A stretch of DNA of 64,000 bases from PALSA-612 sp963846915 (GTDB taxonomy: Bacteria; Actinomycetota; Thermoleophilia; Gaiellales; Gaiellaceae). Shown here one piece after another: positions 42,587-50,496 of the stretch. A program made the translations under genes and the position numbers. The notes under the pieces were generated by a model. The model saw nothing but the letters and a program-made list of their open reading frames with translations, was not told the origin of the DNA and ran no database searches. The DNA is taken from the NCBI GenBank assembly GCA_963846915.1, contig CAWJXV010000009.1, forward strand, positions 930,001-994,000, in the 5' to 3' direction. How positions within the stretch are numbered: position 1 is the stretch's first letter; every line of letters begins with the position of its first letter.

Positions 42587-43639
42587 TCAGCGAAGGTGCG
42601 GCAGCACGCGCTCGCCGAAGAGGCGGAGCTGGCCGGCACGGTCCTCGCCCCAGAGCTCGAGCATGACGTGCGTGCAGCCTGCGGCGCGGTACTCCTCGAT
42701 CGCGGCGATGCAGTCCTCCGGGCGTGCCGGCGATCGGCTTGCACTTGTCGAGGATCGCGTCCGTCACCTCGGCCTTCGCGGCCAGCCGGCCGCCGCGCTC
42801 CATCGCCTCGGCGATCGGCACGATCTCCTCGCGAGTCAGGCCGGCAACTCGAGCAGCGTGTCGGCGGCGGCCTGGATGTTCTGAACCTTGTTCGCGAGGT
42901 ACATCCCGGCGATCTCGCGTGCGCCGTCGCGGCCCCTGTCGCGGTTCTCGTCGATCGAGGCGACGATCGTGCAGCCAAGGTCGAGCGAGTCGGGATCGCG
43001 GCCGGCCTCGGCGACGCGCTCGCGCACGTAGCGCACGAATGCCGGCGTCGTGATCGAGGCGGTGAGGAGGCCGTCGCCCGCCTGCGCCGCCGCCTTCAGC
43101 ATCATCGGGCCCGTCCCAGCGAAGTAGACCGGCACGTCCCAGCGCGGCGCCTCGGCCTCGTCGGCGAGCGCGGGCACATGGGCGGAGAACACCTTGCCCT
43201 CGATGTCGAGCGCCTCGCCCGAGAGCACGCCGCGGATGATCTGCGCCGCCTCGCGCATGGCGGCCACCGGCTTTGCTCCGTCGTCGATTCCGGCGTGGCG
43301 CATGAAGATCTTCGAGACGCCGAGCCCGAGGTAGAACCGCCCCGGACCGGCCGCCTCCTGCGTGACCCGGGCCTCCATCGCGATCTGGATCGGATGGCGC
43401 GTGTAGGGCGAGATGATCCCCCAGCCGACGGCGAGGCGGTCCGTCTCGCGTGCGACGAGCGGAGAGAGCGCCGTCGACGAACGCGCCTCCATCGCGTGCT
43501 TGCGCCACCACGGGTACGCCTCGGCGAGCCAGATCGTGTCGAACCCGGCCTCGTCCATGACGTGGGCGTGCTCGAGGATCTCCTCGAGCGGCTCCATGGT
43601 GAGTTGCATGACCCCTACGCGGAGAGGCGGAGGGGTCAT
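42587..43639 (-). CDS. F420-dependent LLM-class oxidoreductase, two frameshifts
   Basis: RVGVMQLTMEPLEEILEHAHVMDEAGFDTIWLAEAYPWWRK, then RLAVGWGIISPYTRHPIQIAMEARVTQEAAGPGRFYLGLGVSKIFM, is a clear luciferase-like/F420 barrel. The frame shifts near 42838 (continuing GLTREEIVPIAEAMERGGRLAAKAEVTDAIL) and near 42720 (continuing EDCIAAIEEYRAAGCTHVMLELWGED). It ends FGERVLPHLR at a TGA (42587). Corrected length is about 350 residues, the family norm. It is convergent with the TetR gene and lies just after the cox-like operon on the same strand, 7 bp from the secreted-protein gene. Confidence 0.8.
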
Positions 43640-43646
43640 GCCGCGC

Positions 43647-44126
43647 TTACTTGCAGGTGAACGAGCCGGTGAACTTGGGGCCCTGCGGGAACTTGCCGCT
43701 GAACGTGCCCTTGGTGCGCTTCCCGGTCAGAACCGCCTTGATCTGGTTCGCGGCCTTGACCTTCTGGCCCTTGTTCTCGATCGTGATCACGCCCAGCCTG
43801 TAGGTGCCGTCCTTGTCCGCGGGGACGACGAACAACACGGCCGAGTGCAGCGGCGTGCGGCCGAGCGGCGTGAACTTGCCCATCCCGACGCTCAGGCTGC
43901 CGACGACCGGGTAGCAGGCGCCGCCCCTGTAATGGGTCGTCTTGCCGTTCGACGTGATCGTCAGCCTGGCATGCCCGCAGTAGACGATGACCGCCGTGTG
44001 ATCGGTGATCGTGACGCCGGCCTTCTTGTCCGGGATGCATGCCGCGGAAGTGCGGGCGGAAGACGAGCCGGCGAGCACGCCGAGGACGGAGAGCGCGAGG
44101 ACGGCGACGAGTGCGAGGCGGCGCAT
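43647..44126 (-). CDS. Secreted protein of unknown function at the end of the cox-like operon
   Basis: 159 residues from the ATG at 44126. A signal peptide RRLALVAVLALSVLGVLAGSSSA (residues 2-24) is followed by a mature beta-rich domain with four cysteines (AACIPDKK, VYCGHARL, GGACYPVV and the C-terminal SFTCK) that could form two disulfides. KGTFSGKFPQGPKFTGSFTC resembles small extracellular beta-sandwich proteins. The ATG overlaps the CoxG-like stop (TGATG), so it is translated with the operon. Not recognised; possibly a cell-surface partner. Confidence 0.65.
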   Translation of the reverse strand: MRRLALVAVLALSVLGVLAGSSSARTSAACIPDKKAGVTITDHTAVIVYCGHARLTITSNGKTTHYRGGACYPVVGSLSVGMGKFTPLGRTPLHSAVLFVVPADKDGTYRLGVITIENKGQKVKAANQIKAVLTGKRTKGTFSGKFPQGPKFTGSFTCK

Positions 44127-44581
44127 CACGCGCTCACCTTCGCCTGGTCGACCTGGCCCTCGAGCGCGTTCAGCACGTTGCCGACCTGCTGGTTGACGAT
44201 CGGCTGGAAGACGCGCTGGCCCATGCTGCCGATCGGCCCCGCGACGTGGATGTCGGCGATCCACTTCATGCTCGTGCGATCGCCCTCGATGGGGGTGAGA
44301 AAGAACTCCGTGTCCATCCCGACGATGGCGCCGACGCCCTGGCCCTTGGCGTTCAGCTTCGCGTACTCGATCGGGCGCTCCTCGGCCTTCTCGAACTTGA
44401 ACTTGAGCTTCAGTCCGCCCATGCCGAGCGGCACCTTGACGTTGGCCGACCAGTTCTTGTCGTCCTGCACCTCGAAGCCCTCGACGCCGGGGAGCAGCTG
44501 CGAGATCCGGGACGGATCCATCAGGACGTCCCAGACGGTCTGCGCCGACGCGTCGAACTCCTTGACCCCTTCGACCTTCAC
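44126..44581 (-). CDS. coxG: CoxG-like SRPBCC-domain protein
   Basis: The GTG at 44581 overlaps the large-subunit stop (GTGA). 151 residues: KVEGVKEFDASAQTVWDVLMDPSRISQLLPGVEGFEV is the START/SRPBCC opening of the CO-dehydrogenase subunit G family. MKWIADIHVAGPIGSMGQRVFQPIVNQQVGNVLNALEGQV is its characteristic C-terminus. CoxG proteins are thought to recruit the enzyme to the membrane; the classic hydrophobic membrane tail is not evident here. Its operon position directly after the large subunit supports the assignment. Confidence 0.83.
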   Translation of the reverse strand: MKVEGVKEFDASAQTVWDVLMDPSRISQLLPGVEGFEVQDDKNWSANVKVPLGMGGLKLKFKFEKAEERPIEYAKLNAKGQGVGAIVGMDTEFFLTPIEGDRTSMKWIADIHVAGPIGSMGQRVFQPIVNQQVGNVLNALEGQVDQAKVSA

Positions 44582-47061
44582 GTACTCACCACCTCCACGA
44601 GAGCCTGGCTCTCCTCGGGATTCGTCATCAAGCGCCACACCCGCTCTGCCGGGTTGTGGCTGTCGGATACGACCCCGGGGATTCCCGCGCTGCGCAGCGC
44701 GTCCTGGATTGCCGCGCAGACCGCATGGATGGCCGCTCCGCCGCCCTCGCCCATCCCCTTCGTACCCAGCGAGGAGAACGGTGACGGACTCTCAATGTAG
44801 CCGGTCCGGATCGGGGGCATGTCGAGAGCGTGCGGCACGTGGTACTCGTAGAAGTTGGCCGTCATCAGCTGTCCGTCCTCGTCGTAGGCGAAGGTCTCGT
44901 GCAGCGCGGCCCCGAGCCCGTGCGCCGTCGCGCCGTGCACCTGGCCCTCGACGATCTGCGGGTGGATGCGGATGCCGCAGTCGTCGACCGCCGCGTAGTC
45001 GACGATCTCGACGACGCCGGTGTCGCGGTCGATCTCGACCACGCACGCGTGGATCTGCGTCGCGTAGGTCAGCGTCAGGTTGCCGTAGTTCGTCTCCTTG
45101 TCCGGGAGCTCGAACGGCGGCACGTAGACGTGGCGGCAGTTGAGCGTGATGTCGCGCGCGTCGGGCGGGAGGACGGCGTTGTTCGCGTTCACGATCGCGC
45201 CGCAGGCCATGAACGGGAGCGCCGCCTCGGGGTTGCCCTTGAGCTGGGCCATCTTGCCCTCGAGCACGATGTCGTCAGGGCTCGCGCCGAACAGCGCGGC
45301 CGCGAGCCGCCGGATCTCGAGCGCGAGCTTCTCGGTCGCGCCCTTCACCGCCTCGAGCCCGGTGACGGCGAACTGGCTCGCGTACGTGCCGGAGAAGCCG
45401 GCGTGCGAGTTCCAATAGCTGTCGTGGCCCGCGCGGACGTGGACGTCGTCGGGCGTGCAGCCGAGGATGTCGGCGACGACGATCGAGGCGGTCGTCTCGT
45501 GGCCCTGTCCCTGGGGGACGGTGCCGAGCGTGACGACGATCTCGCCGAAGATGTCGAGCCGCACCGTCGCCACCTCGTTGTTGCCGGAGAACTGCAGCTC
45601 CGGGTTGAGCAGCGTCGCCTGCCCGAAGTTGTTCGTGCCCGAGTCGAGGGTGGAGCCGATGCCGATGCCGACCAGCTTGCCGTTCTGCTTGCCGCGGCTC
45701 GCCCTGCGGCCCTCGTAGTCGACGAGCTCGAGCGCGATGTCGAGGCAGCGCGCATAGTCGCCGGAGTCGTAGACGCAGCCGTTCGGCGTCGTGTACGGCA
45801 TCTCTTCGGTGCGGACGTAGTTCTTCTTGCGCACCTCGATCGGGTCGAGCCCGAGCTCGTGGGCGACGAGGTCGACGATCCGCTCGGTCAGCCAGAGCTG
45901 CTGCATCCGCGAGTAGCCACGATTCGGCGCCACCGGCGACTTGTTCGTGACGACCTGCGTGAAGTCGACGCGGATGTTCCGCCACCGGTAGAGCCCGGGA
46001 GTGACCTGCGCCCAGATGATGCAGCCGAGGGGCTCGTAGCGCGGGAAGGCGCCGCAGTCGTCGAGAGCATTGACCTTGAAGCCGAGCATCGTCCCGTCGT
46101 TCATCACCGCGACCTCGACGTCGTGGAACCAGCGCTCGTTGCCGTGCGCGTTCGCCGAGTGCTGGTCGGTGCGCCACTCCGTCCACTGGATCGGGCGGCG
46201 AAGCTTGCGCGCGAGCAGGCAGCAGGCGGTCAGGTAGTTGTGCGTCGTGATCTTGTTGCCGAAGCCGCCGCCGATGTCCTGCGACACGAAGCGGAGGCGG
46301 TCGAGCGGCACGCGCAGCGCCGGGCCCATCCAGATCGCCGCCACGCCGGGCATCTGGTGGTTCGAGTGGATCGTGAACTGCTCCGTGCCCCGGTCGTATT
46401 CGACGAGGGCGGCCGAGCACTCGAGCGGTGTGGACGAGAAGCGGTCGAAGTGGAGCTCGGAGATCCTGATCACGCGGTCGGCGGCCTTGAGCGCGCCGTC
46501 GACGTCGCCCCAGTCGAAGGTGCCCGACCAGACGACGTTCGTGCCGGCGTCCTCGTGGAGGACCGGCGCGTCCGCTTCCTGCGCCTTGCGCGCGTCGACG
46601 AGCACCGGCAGCGGCTCGTACTCGACCTCGACCAGGTCGGCCGCGTCGCGCGCGACGTCGCGCGTCGAGGCCACGACCGCGACGACCGGCTCGCCGACGT
46701 GGCGCACCGAGCCGACCGCGAGCGCGAAGTCCTTGATCTGGCTCCCGGGCGGCGTCGTCAGCTCGAAGAACGGATCTGTCTGCACCGCGACCTCGTCCGG
46801 CGTCAGCGTCCCGTAGACGCCCTCCATCGCCTCCGCCGCCGAGACGTCGACCGAGACGATCTTCGCGTGGGCGTACGGCGAGCGCACGAAGTGGACGTAG
46901 CCCATCCCGTGGCGCTTGACGTCGTCGGCGAAGACGCCCTCGCCCTGGACGAGCCGCCGGTCCTCCTTGCGCGGGATCGACGTGCCGGCATAGCCGATCC
47001 GGAGCTCGGTCGCCTGCTCGGTGACCGTCTCCGTCTCGCTCCTTGCAACAAGTTGTTGCAA
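44578..47061 (-). CDS. Molybdenum hydroxylase large subunit (CoxL/xanthine dehydrogenase family)
   Basis: About 827 residues. GYAGTSIPRKEDRRLVQGEGVFADDV and MGYVHFVRSPYAHAKIVSVD open the family. RFVSQDIGGGFGNKITTHNYLTACCLLARKLRRPIQWTEWRTDQ and TVPQGQGHETTASIVVAD bind the cofactor, and LGTKGMGEGGGAAIHAVCAAI holds the active-site glutamate. VAPNRGYSRMQQLWL replaces the AYxCSFR signature of form I CO dehydrogenase, so another substrate is likely. The only upstream start is a TTG at 47061, inside a 23-bp palindrome just after the small-subunit stop; GGAAGG lies before it. Confidence 0.85.
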   Translation of the reverse strand: MQQLVARSETETVTEQATELRIGYAGTSIPRKEDRRLVQGEGVFADDVKRHGMGYVHFVRSPYAHAKIVSVDVSAAEAMEGVYGTLTPDEVAVQTDPFFELTTPPGSQIKDFALAVGSVRHVGEPVVAVVASTRDVARDAADLVEVEYEPLPVLVDARKAQEADAPVLHEDAGTNVVWSGTFDWGDVDGALKAADRVIRISELHFDRFSSTPLECSAALVEYDRGTEQFTIHSNHQMPGVAAIWMGPALRVPLDRLRFVSQDIGGGFGNKITTHNYLTACCLLARKLRRPIQWTEWRTDQHSANAHGNERWFHDVEVAVMNDGTMLGFKVNALDDCGAFPRYEPLGCIIWAQVTPGLYRWRNIRVDFTQVVTNKSPVAPNRGYSRMQQLWLTERIVDLVAHELGLDPIEVRKKNYVRTEEMPYTTPNGCVYDSGDYARCLDIALELVDYEGRRASRGKQNGKLVGIGIGSTLDSGTNNFGQATLLNPELQFSGNNEVATVRLDIFGEIVVTLGTVPQGQGHETTASIVVADILGCTPDDVHVRAGHDSYWNSHAGFSGTYASQFAVTGLEAVKGATEKLALEIRRLAAALFGASPDDIVLEGKMAQLKGNPEAALPFMACGAIVNANNAVLPPDARDITLNCRHVYVPPFELPDKETNYGNLTLTYATQIHACVVEIDRDTGVVEIVDYAAVDDCGIRIHPQIVEGQVHGATAHGLGAALHETFAYDEDGQLMTANFYEYHVPHALDMPPIRTGYIESPSPFSSLGTKGMGEGGGAAIHAVCAAIQDALRSAGIPGVVSDSHNPAERVWRLMTNPEESQALVEVVST

Positions 47062-47063
47062 GG
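47041..47063. repeat. 23-bp perfect palindrome, copy B of the CCTTGCAACA motif
   Basis: Arms CCTTGCAACAA and TTGTTGCAAGG are exactly complementary around one G. It differs from copy A (18039-18061) only in the central bases. It starts one base after the coxS-like stop and contains the TTG start of the large-subunit gene. Confidence 0.7.
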
Positions 47064-47549
47064 TCAGACCTGTCCTTCCGAGACGGATTTGATTGCCTCG
47101 ACGATGTTCACGTAGCCCGTGCAGCGGCAGATGTTGCCCTGGATGCCGCGGCGGATCTCCTCCTCCGTCGGATGCGGGTTCTGCTCGAGCAGGTAGGTCG
47201 CCGACAGGAGCATCCCGGGCGTGCAGTAGCCGCACTGGAGCGCGTGCGACCTCGAGAACGCCTGCTGGAGCGGCGTCAGCTCGCCGTCCGCCCCGGCCAG
47301 GCCCTCGACGGTCGTGATCGTCGCTCCATCGGCCTGGATGGCGAGCAACATGCAGGACTTCACCGTCTTGCCGTCCATCAGCACCGTGCAGGCACCGCAG
47401 TTGCCGGTGTCGCAGCCGACGTGTGTGCCGGTGAGGTCGAGCACGTCGCGGATGAAGTGGACGAGCAGCTTGCGCGCCTCGACCTCCTGCTCGTAGGTCT
47501 CGCCGTTGATCGTCACGCTGATCGACTGCTCTGCGATCGGCTCGGCCAT
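47064..47549 (-). CDS. Molybdenum hydroxylase small subunit, [2Fe-2S] (CoxS-like)
   Basis: 161 residues from the ATG at 47549 (TGATG overlap with the FAD subunit). The plant-type ferredoxin cluster ligands are in GTHVGCDTGNCGACTVLMDGKTVKSC. The C-terminal helical domain binds the second cluster through QCGYCTPGMLLSA and GNICRCTGYVNIVEAI. It passes electrons from the molybdenum site to FAD. Ribosome and start evidence is good; a longer N-terminus is possible but not needed. Confidence 0.9.
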   Translation of the reverse strand: MAEPIAEQSISVTINGETYEQEVEARKLLVHFIRDVLDLTGTHVGCDTGNCGACTVLMDGKTVKSCMLLAIQADGATITTVEGLAGADGELTPLQQAFSRSHALQCGYCTPGMLLSATYLLEQNPHPTEEEIRRGIQGNICRCTGYVNIVEAIKSVSEGQV

Positions 47550-48367
47550 CAGGCTGCGCTCCCGAGTGCCTGCTCGACGGCGCGCCACGCGAGCACCTGC
47601 GCGAGGTGGCGCCGGTAGTCGGCCGATGCGTGCACGTCGGACGGGGGGTCGAGGTCGGCGTCCGCCACGGCCTTGCGCACCGAGACCTCGTCGGCCTCGG
47701 CCTCGACGACGATGGGCACCGCGGAGACGCAGCCGATCGCCATGCGCGCCCGCCCGTCGTGAACGGTGGCGGCGACGTTGACGATTCCGGTGCCCTCCTT
47801 CCCGAGCGTGACCGACGCCCAGCCGTCGCCCTCGCCGGCCGCGAGCGCCGGCACGGCCACTCGCGTCAGCATCTCGCCGGGCTCGACCGCGGTCAGGTAG
47901 ACGCCCTGGAAGAACTCGGCCGAGCTGACGGTGCGCTCGGCCTCGAGCGCACGGATCGTCATCGTCGCTCCCATGGTGGCCATCAGCGGCGGCAGATGGT
48001 TGGTCGGATCGTTGACGCAGAGGTTGCCGCCGACCGTGCCACGGTTGCGGACCTGGACGTCGGCGATCGTCAGCGCGACCTCGGCCAGGATCGGCCTCGC
48101 GGTGAGCACGGCGTCGGAGCGGATCAGCTCGTCGTAGGTCACCATGGCGCCGAGGACGAGCGAGCCGTCCGGGCCGGTCGAGATCTCGCGCAGCCCCGCG
48201 ATGCGATTCAGGTCGACGACCAGCTCGGGGGCAGCGACCCGCGTCTTCATCACGTTGACGAGGCTCTGACCGCCGGCAAGCACCCGCGCGTCCTCGCGCG
48301 AGGAGAGGAGCCGCACGGCCTCGTCGACACTGTCAGGGCGCGCGTATTCGACCTCCCGCAGCAGCAT
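47549..48367 (-). CDS. Molybdenum hydroxylase FAD-binding subunit (CoxM-like)
   Basis: 272 residues. EYARPDSVDEAVRLLSSREDARVLAGGQSLVNVMKTRVAAPELVVDLNRI contains the first FAD pyrophosphate loop (AGGQSL). RNRGTVGGNLCVNDPTNHLPPLM is the second (TVGGNLC). The C-terminal CO-dehydrogenase flavoprotein domain includes YRRHLAQVLAWRAVEQAL. The ATG at 48367 follows a TAGACT -10 box by 6 nt with no ribosome site, so it heads a leaderless operon coxM-S-L-G plus a secreted protein. Confidence 0.9.
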   Translation of the reverse strand: MLLREVEYARPDSVDEAVRLLSSREDARVLAGGQSLVNVMKTRVAAPELVVDLNRIAGLREISTGPDGSLVLGAMVTYDELIRSDAVLTARPILAEVALTIADVQVRNRGTVGGNLCVNDPTNHLPPLMATMGATMTIRALEAERTVSSAEFFQGVYLTAVEPGEMLTRVAVPALAAGEGDGWASVTLGKEGTGIVNVAATVHDGRARMAIGCVSAVPIVVEAEADEVSVRKAVADADLDPPSDVHASADYRRHLAQVLAWRAVEQALGSAA

Positions 48368-48373
48368 CGCGCG

Positions 48374-48408
48374 AGTCTAACGCGGTGCCACCCGCCCTCG
48401 CGTAGCCT
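48374..48408. promoter_or_regulatory. Divergent leaderless promoters of the cox-like operon and PPOX gene
   Basis: TAGACT (48379-48374, minus) ends 6 nt before the ATG at 48367. TAGCCT (48403-48408, plus) ends 6 nt before the GTG at 48415. Both match TAnnnT and neither gene has a Shine-Dalgarno sequence. Confidence 0.5.
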
Positions 48409-48414
48409 CCTCCC

Positions 48415-48900
48415 GTGGCTACACCCCGACCGACGGCACCGCGCATCGATCCGAGCTACGGGGTCGTCCCGGACGCGTCGGGTGCCGAGCTCCTGCCCTG
48501 GTCGTGGGCCGCCGGGCAGCTCACCGACTCGCGCAACTACTGGGTCTCGACCACACGGCCCGACGGGCGGCCGCACGGCTCGCCCGTGTGGGGTGTGTGG
48601 CTGGACGACGGCGTGTGGATCTGCATCGGCCGGAACTCCGTCAAGGCGCGCAACATCGCCCGCAACCCCGCGGTCTCGATCCATCTCGAGAGCGGGGACC
48701 GGGTGGTGATTCTCGAAGGCGCCCTTGCCGAGCAGCGGGAAGGGCTCGAGCCGTTCTTCGACGCCTACGAGGCGAAGTACGAATATCGACCGGACCCGGC
48801 CGCGCTCGATGCGAGCGTGTACGCGCTCTTCCCGGAGACGGCGTTGACGTGGGTCGAGCGCGACTACCGGCGAACGCCCGTCCGCTGGGTCTTCACCTGA
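48415..48900 (+). CDS. PPOX-class (F420/FMN-binding split-barrel) protein
   Basis: 161 residues. LTDSRNYWVSTTRPDGRPHGSPVWGVWLDDGVWICIGRNSVKARNIARNPAVSIHLESGDRVVILEGAL is the pyridoxamine-5'-phosphate-oxidase-like split barrel typical of actinobacterial F420-dependent reductases. TLTWVERDYRRTPVRWVFT closes the fold. Cofactor choice (F420, FMN or haem) cannot be decided from sequence. The GTG start appears leaderless. It is divergent from the molybdenum hydroxylase operon. Confidence 0.8.
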   Translation: MATPRPTAPRIDPSYGVVPDASGAELLPWSWAAGQLTDSRNYWVSTTRPDGRPHGSPVWGVWLDDGVWICIGRNSVKARNIARNPAVSIHLESGDRVVILEGALAEQREGLEPFFDAYEAKYEYRPDPAALDASVYALFPETALTWVERDYRRTPVRWVFT

Positions 48901-48977
48901 AGGAGAGCCCTTCGGCGTCCGCGAACCGCGCCTCTACGCCCAGCCTCCGAAAGACTCCGAGACCGGGGTGGAGCGCA

Positions 48978-50132
48978 TCAGGCGAGCAGGTGCCGGTGGC
49001 GTGCGAGTGCGGCGAGGATCGCATCGATGTCCTCGTCGACGTTGTAGAGGTGGAGCGCGACGCGGAGGTTCGAGTCGCGTTCCGAGCAGATAATGCGCGC
49101 GGCGGAAAGCGTGTCGAGGAGTGTCTCGACGTCGGTCGACCTGACGGCGACGAGCGGGCCGCGACGCGCCGGCTCGCGCGGCGTGGCGACGACCGCGCCG
49201 AGCTCGTCGAGGCCCTCGATCAGCTGCGTCGTCAGGCCGGCGATGTGCTCCTCGACCGCGCGCGTGCCGGCGTCCTCGACGATCGACATGCCGGCGAGAC
49301 CGCCGTAGATGTTCGGGACGGGAGGCGTGCCCGCGTCGAAGCGGCGGGCATCTGCCGCCGGCGAGTAGTCCGAGATGTCCATCCGGAAGATGTCCTCGTC
49401 GGCGAACCAGCCTGTCTGGGTCGGTAGCAGTCCGGGCAGCAGGTCGGCGCGGACGTACAGGAAGCCGAGGCCGGCCGAGGCGAGGAGGTACTTGACCGTG
49501 CCGCCGGTGACGAAGTCGACGCCGAGCGCGTGCGCGTCCAGGTCGATCGCGCCGACCGCCTGGTACGAGTCGGCGAGGCAGAGCGCGCCGGCTTCGTGCG
49601 CGAGACGCGCGATCTCGGCGACGTCGTGCCTGTGGCCGGTGCGGTAGGAGATCGTCGTGCAGCAGACGAGTGCGGTCCGCTCGTCGATCGCCTCCGCGAA
49701 GCGCTCCGGCGGGATCGAGCCGTCGGCATCGGGGCGGACGTGCACGACCTCGGCGCCGCGCAGCTCCTGGGCGTGCGCGATCTGGCCGACCGTCGGGAAC
49801 TCGTACTCGGAGATGACGATCCGCGGGCGCGCCTTCAGGTCGAGGGCGCTGACGATCGCGCTCACGCCCTGCGTCACCGACGTGGTGACGGCGACCTCGG
49901 TCGAGTCGGCGTGCAGGAGCCGGGCGAACGCCGCGCGGGCGGCCTCGGCGCGCTCGACCCAGTGTCCCCACTCGGCGCCGTTCTCGTCCCAGCCGTCGAG
50001 GTACTCCTCGTACGCGCGGCGGACCCGCTGCGAGAGCGCGCCCTGCGAGCACGAGTTCAGGTAGGTCGTGTGCTCGAAGATCGGAAACTCGCCGCGAATC
50101 GCGGCCCCGACCCGGCTCGTCTCGATCGCCAT
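48978..50132 (-). CDS. Class V aminotransferase/cysteine desulfurase-like PLP enzyme
   Basis: 384 residues. FEHTTYLNSCSQGALSQRVRRA, TTSVTQGVSAIVSALDL and CLADSYQAVGAIDLDAHALGVDFVTGGTVKYLLASAGLGFLYVR form the aminotransferase V fold; the PLP lysine is in GGTVKYLL. No desulfurase cysteine loop is evident, so an aminotransferase, lyase or epimerase activity is more likely. The ATG at 50132 follows a TACGCT box by 7 nt (leaderless). A 12-codon upstream extension is open but not needed. Divergent from the DUF3303 gene. Confidence 0.8.
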   Translation of the reverse strand: MAIETSRVGAAIRGEFPIFEHTTYLNSCSQGALSQRVRRAYEEYLDGWDENGAEWGHWVERAEAARAAFARLLHADSTEVAVTTSVTQGVSAIVSALDLKARPRIVISEYEFPTVGQIAHAQELRGAEVVHVRPDADGSIPPERFAEAIDERTALVCCTTISYRTGHRHDVAEIARLAHEAGALCLADSYQAVGAIDLDAHALGVDFVTGGTVKYLLASAGLGFLYVRADLLPGLLPTQTGWFADEDIFRMDISDYSPAADARRFDAGTPPVPNIYGGLAGMSIVEDAGTRAVEEHIAGLTTQLIEGLDELGAVVATPREPARRGPLVAVRSTDVETLLDTLSAARIICSERDSNLRVALHLYNVDEDIDAILAALARHRHLLA

Positions 50133-50139
50133 CGCATGA

Positions 50140-50156
50140 AGCGTACGTGTTACGTT
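50140..50156. promoter_or_regulatory. Divergent -10 boxes for the class V aminotransferase and DUF3303 genes
   Basis: TACGCT (50145-50140, minus) ends 7 nt before the ATG at 50132. TACGTT (50151-50156, plus) lies 29 nt before the ATG at 50186, leaving room for a short leader with the GAGGAG ribosome site. Confidence 0.4.
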
Positions 50157-50185
50157 CGGCCCCCACACTCGCAGAGGAGAGAACG

Positions 50186-50482
50186 ATGCTGTTCCACGTG
50201 ACCTGGCAGTTCATCGACACGAGCGAGGCGGGCCAGAAGCGCTCGCTCGCGGTCTTCGCAAACTGGCAGCCGCCTGCCGGAGCCGAGTTCCAGGGCTTCT
50301 ACGGCTTCGCCGACGGCACCGGCGGCGTCGCGATCCTCGAGGCGGACAGCGCCCAGACACTCGCCCGGACGACGGATCCCTGGACCCCGTGGCTCCGCTT
50401 CGAGGTCACCCCGATCCTCCCGATCGACGAGGCCACGACGATCGCGAACGAGGCCGTCGCCTTCCGCGACTCCGTCGCGTAG
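50186..50482 (+). CDS. DUF3303-like small protein
   Basis: 98 residues: LFHVTWQFIDTSEAGQKRSLAVFANWQPPAGAEFQGFYGFADGTGGVAILEADSAQTLARTTDPWTPWLRFEVTPILPIDEA. This is the compact ferredoxin-like fold of DUF3303 proteins, with no known function. A GAGGAG ribosome site precedes the ATG. It is convergent with the second Liv operon (14 bp between ends). Confidence 0.7.
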   Translation: MLFHVTWQFIDTSEAGQKRSLAVFANWQPPAGAEFQGFYGFADGTGGVAILEADSAQTLARTTDPWTPWLRFEVTPILPIDEATTIANEAVAFRDSVA

Positions 50483-50496
50483 CGGGACAGGGCGCG

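Noticed and set aside
44578..47061. True aerobic CO dehydrogenase
   Set aside because: The AYxCSFR active-site motif that defines form I CoxL is absent, so only the general molybdenum hydroxylase assignment is kept.
44830..47115. A 761-codon open frame on the plus strand opposite the cox-like large subunit
   Set aside because: Same GC-driven antisense effect. No domain is recognisable and it overlaps a well-conserved gene throughout.
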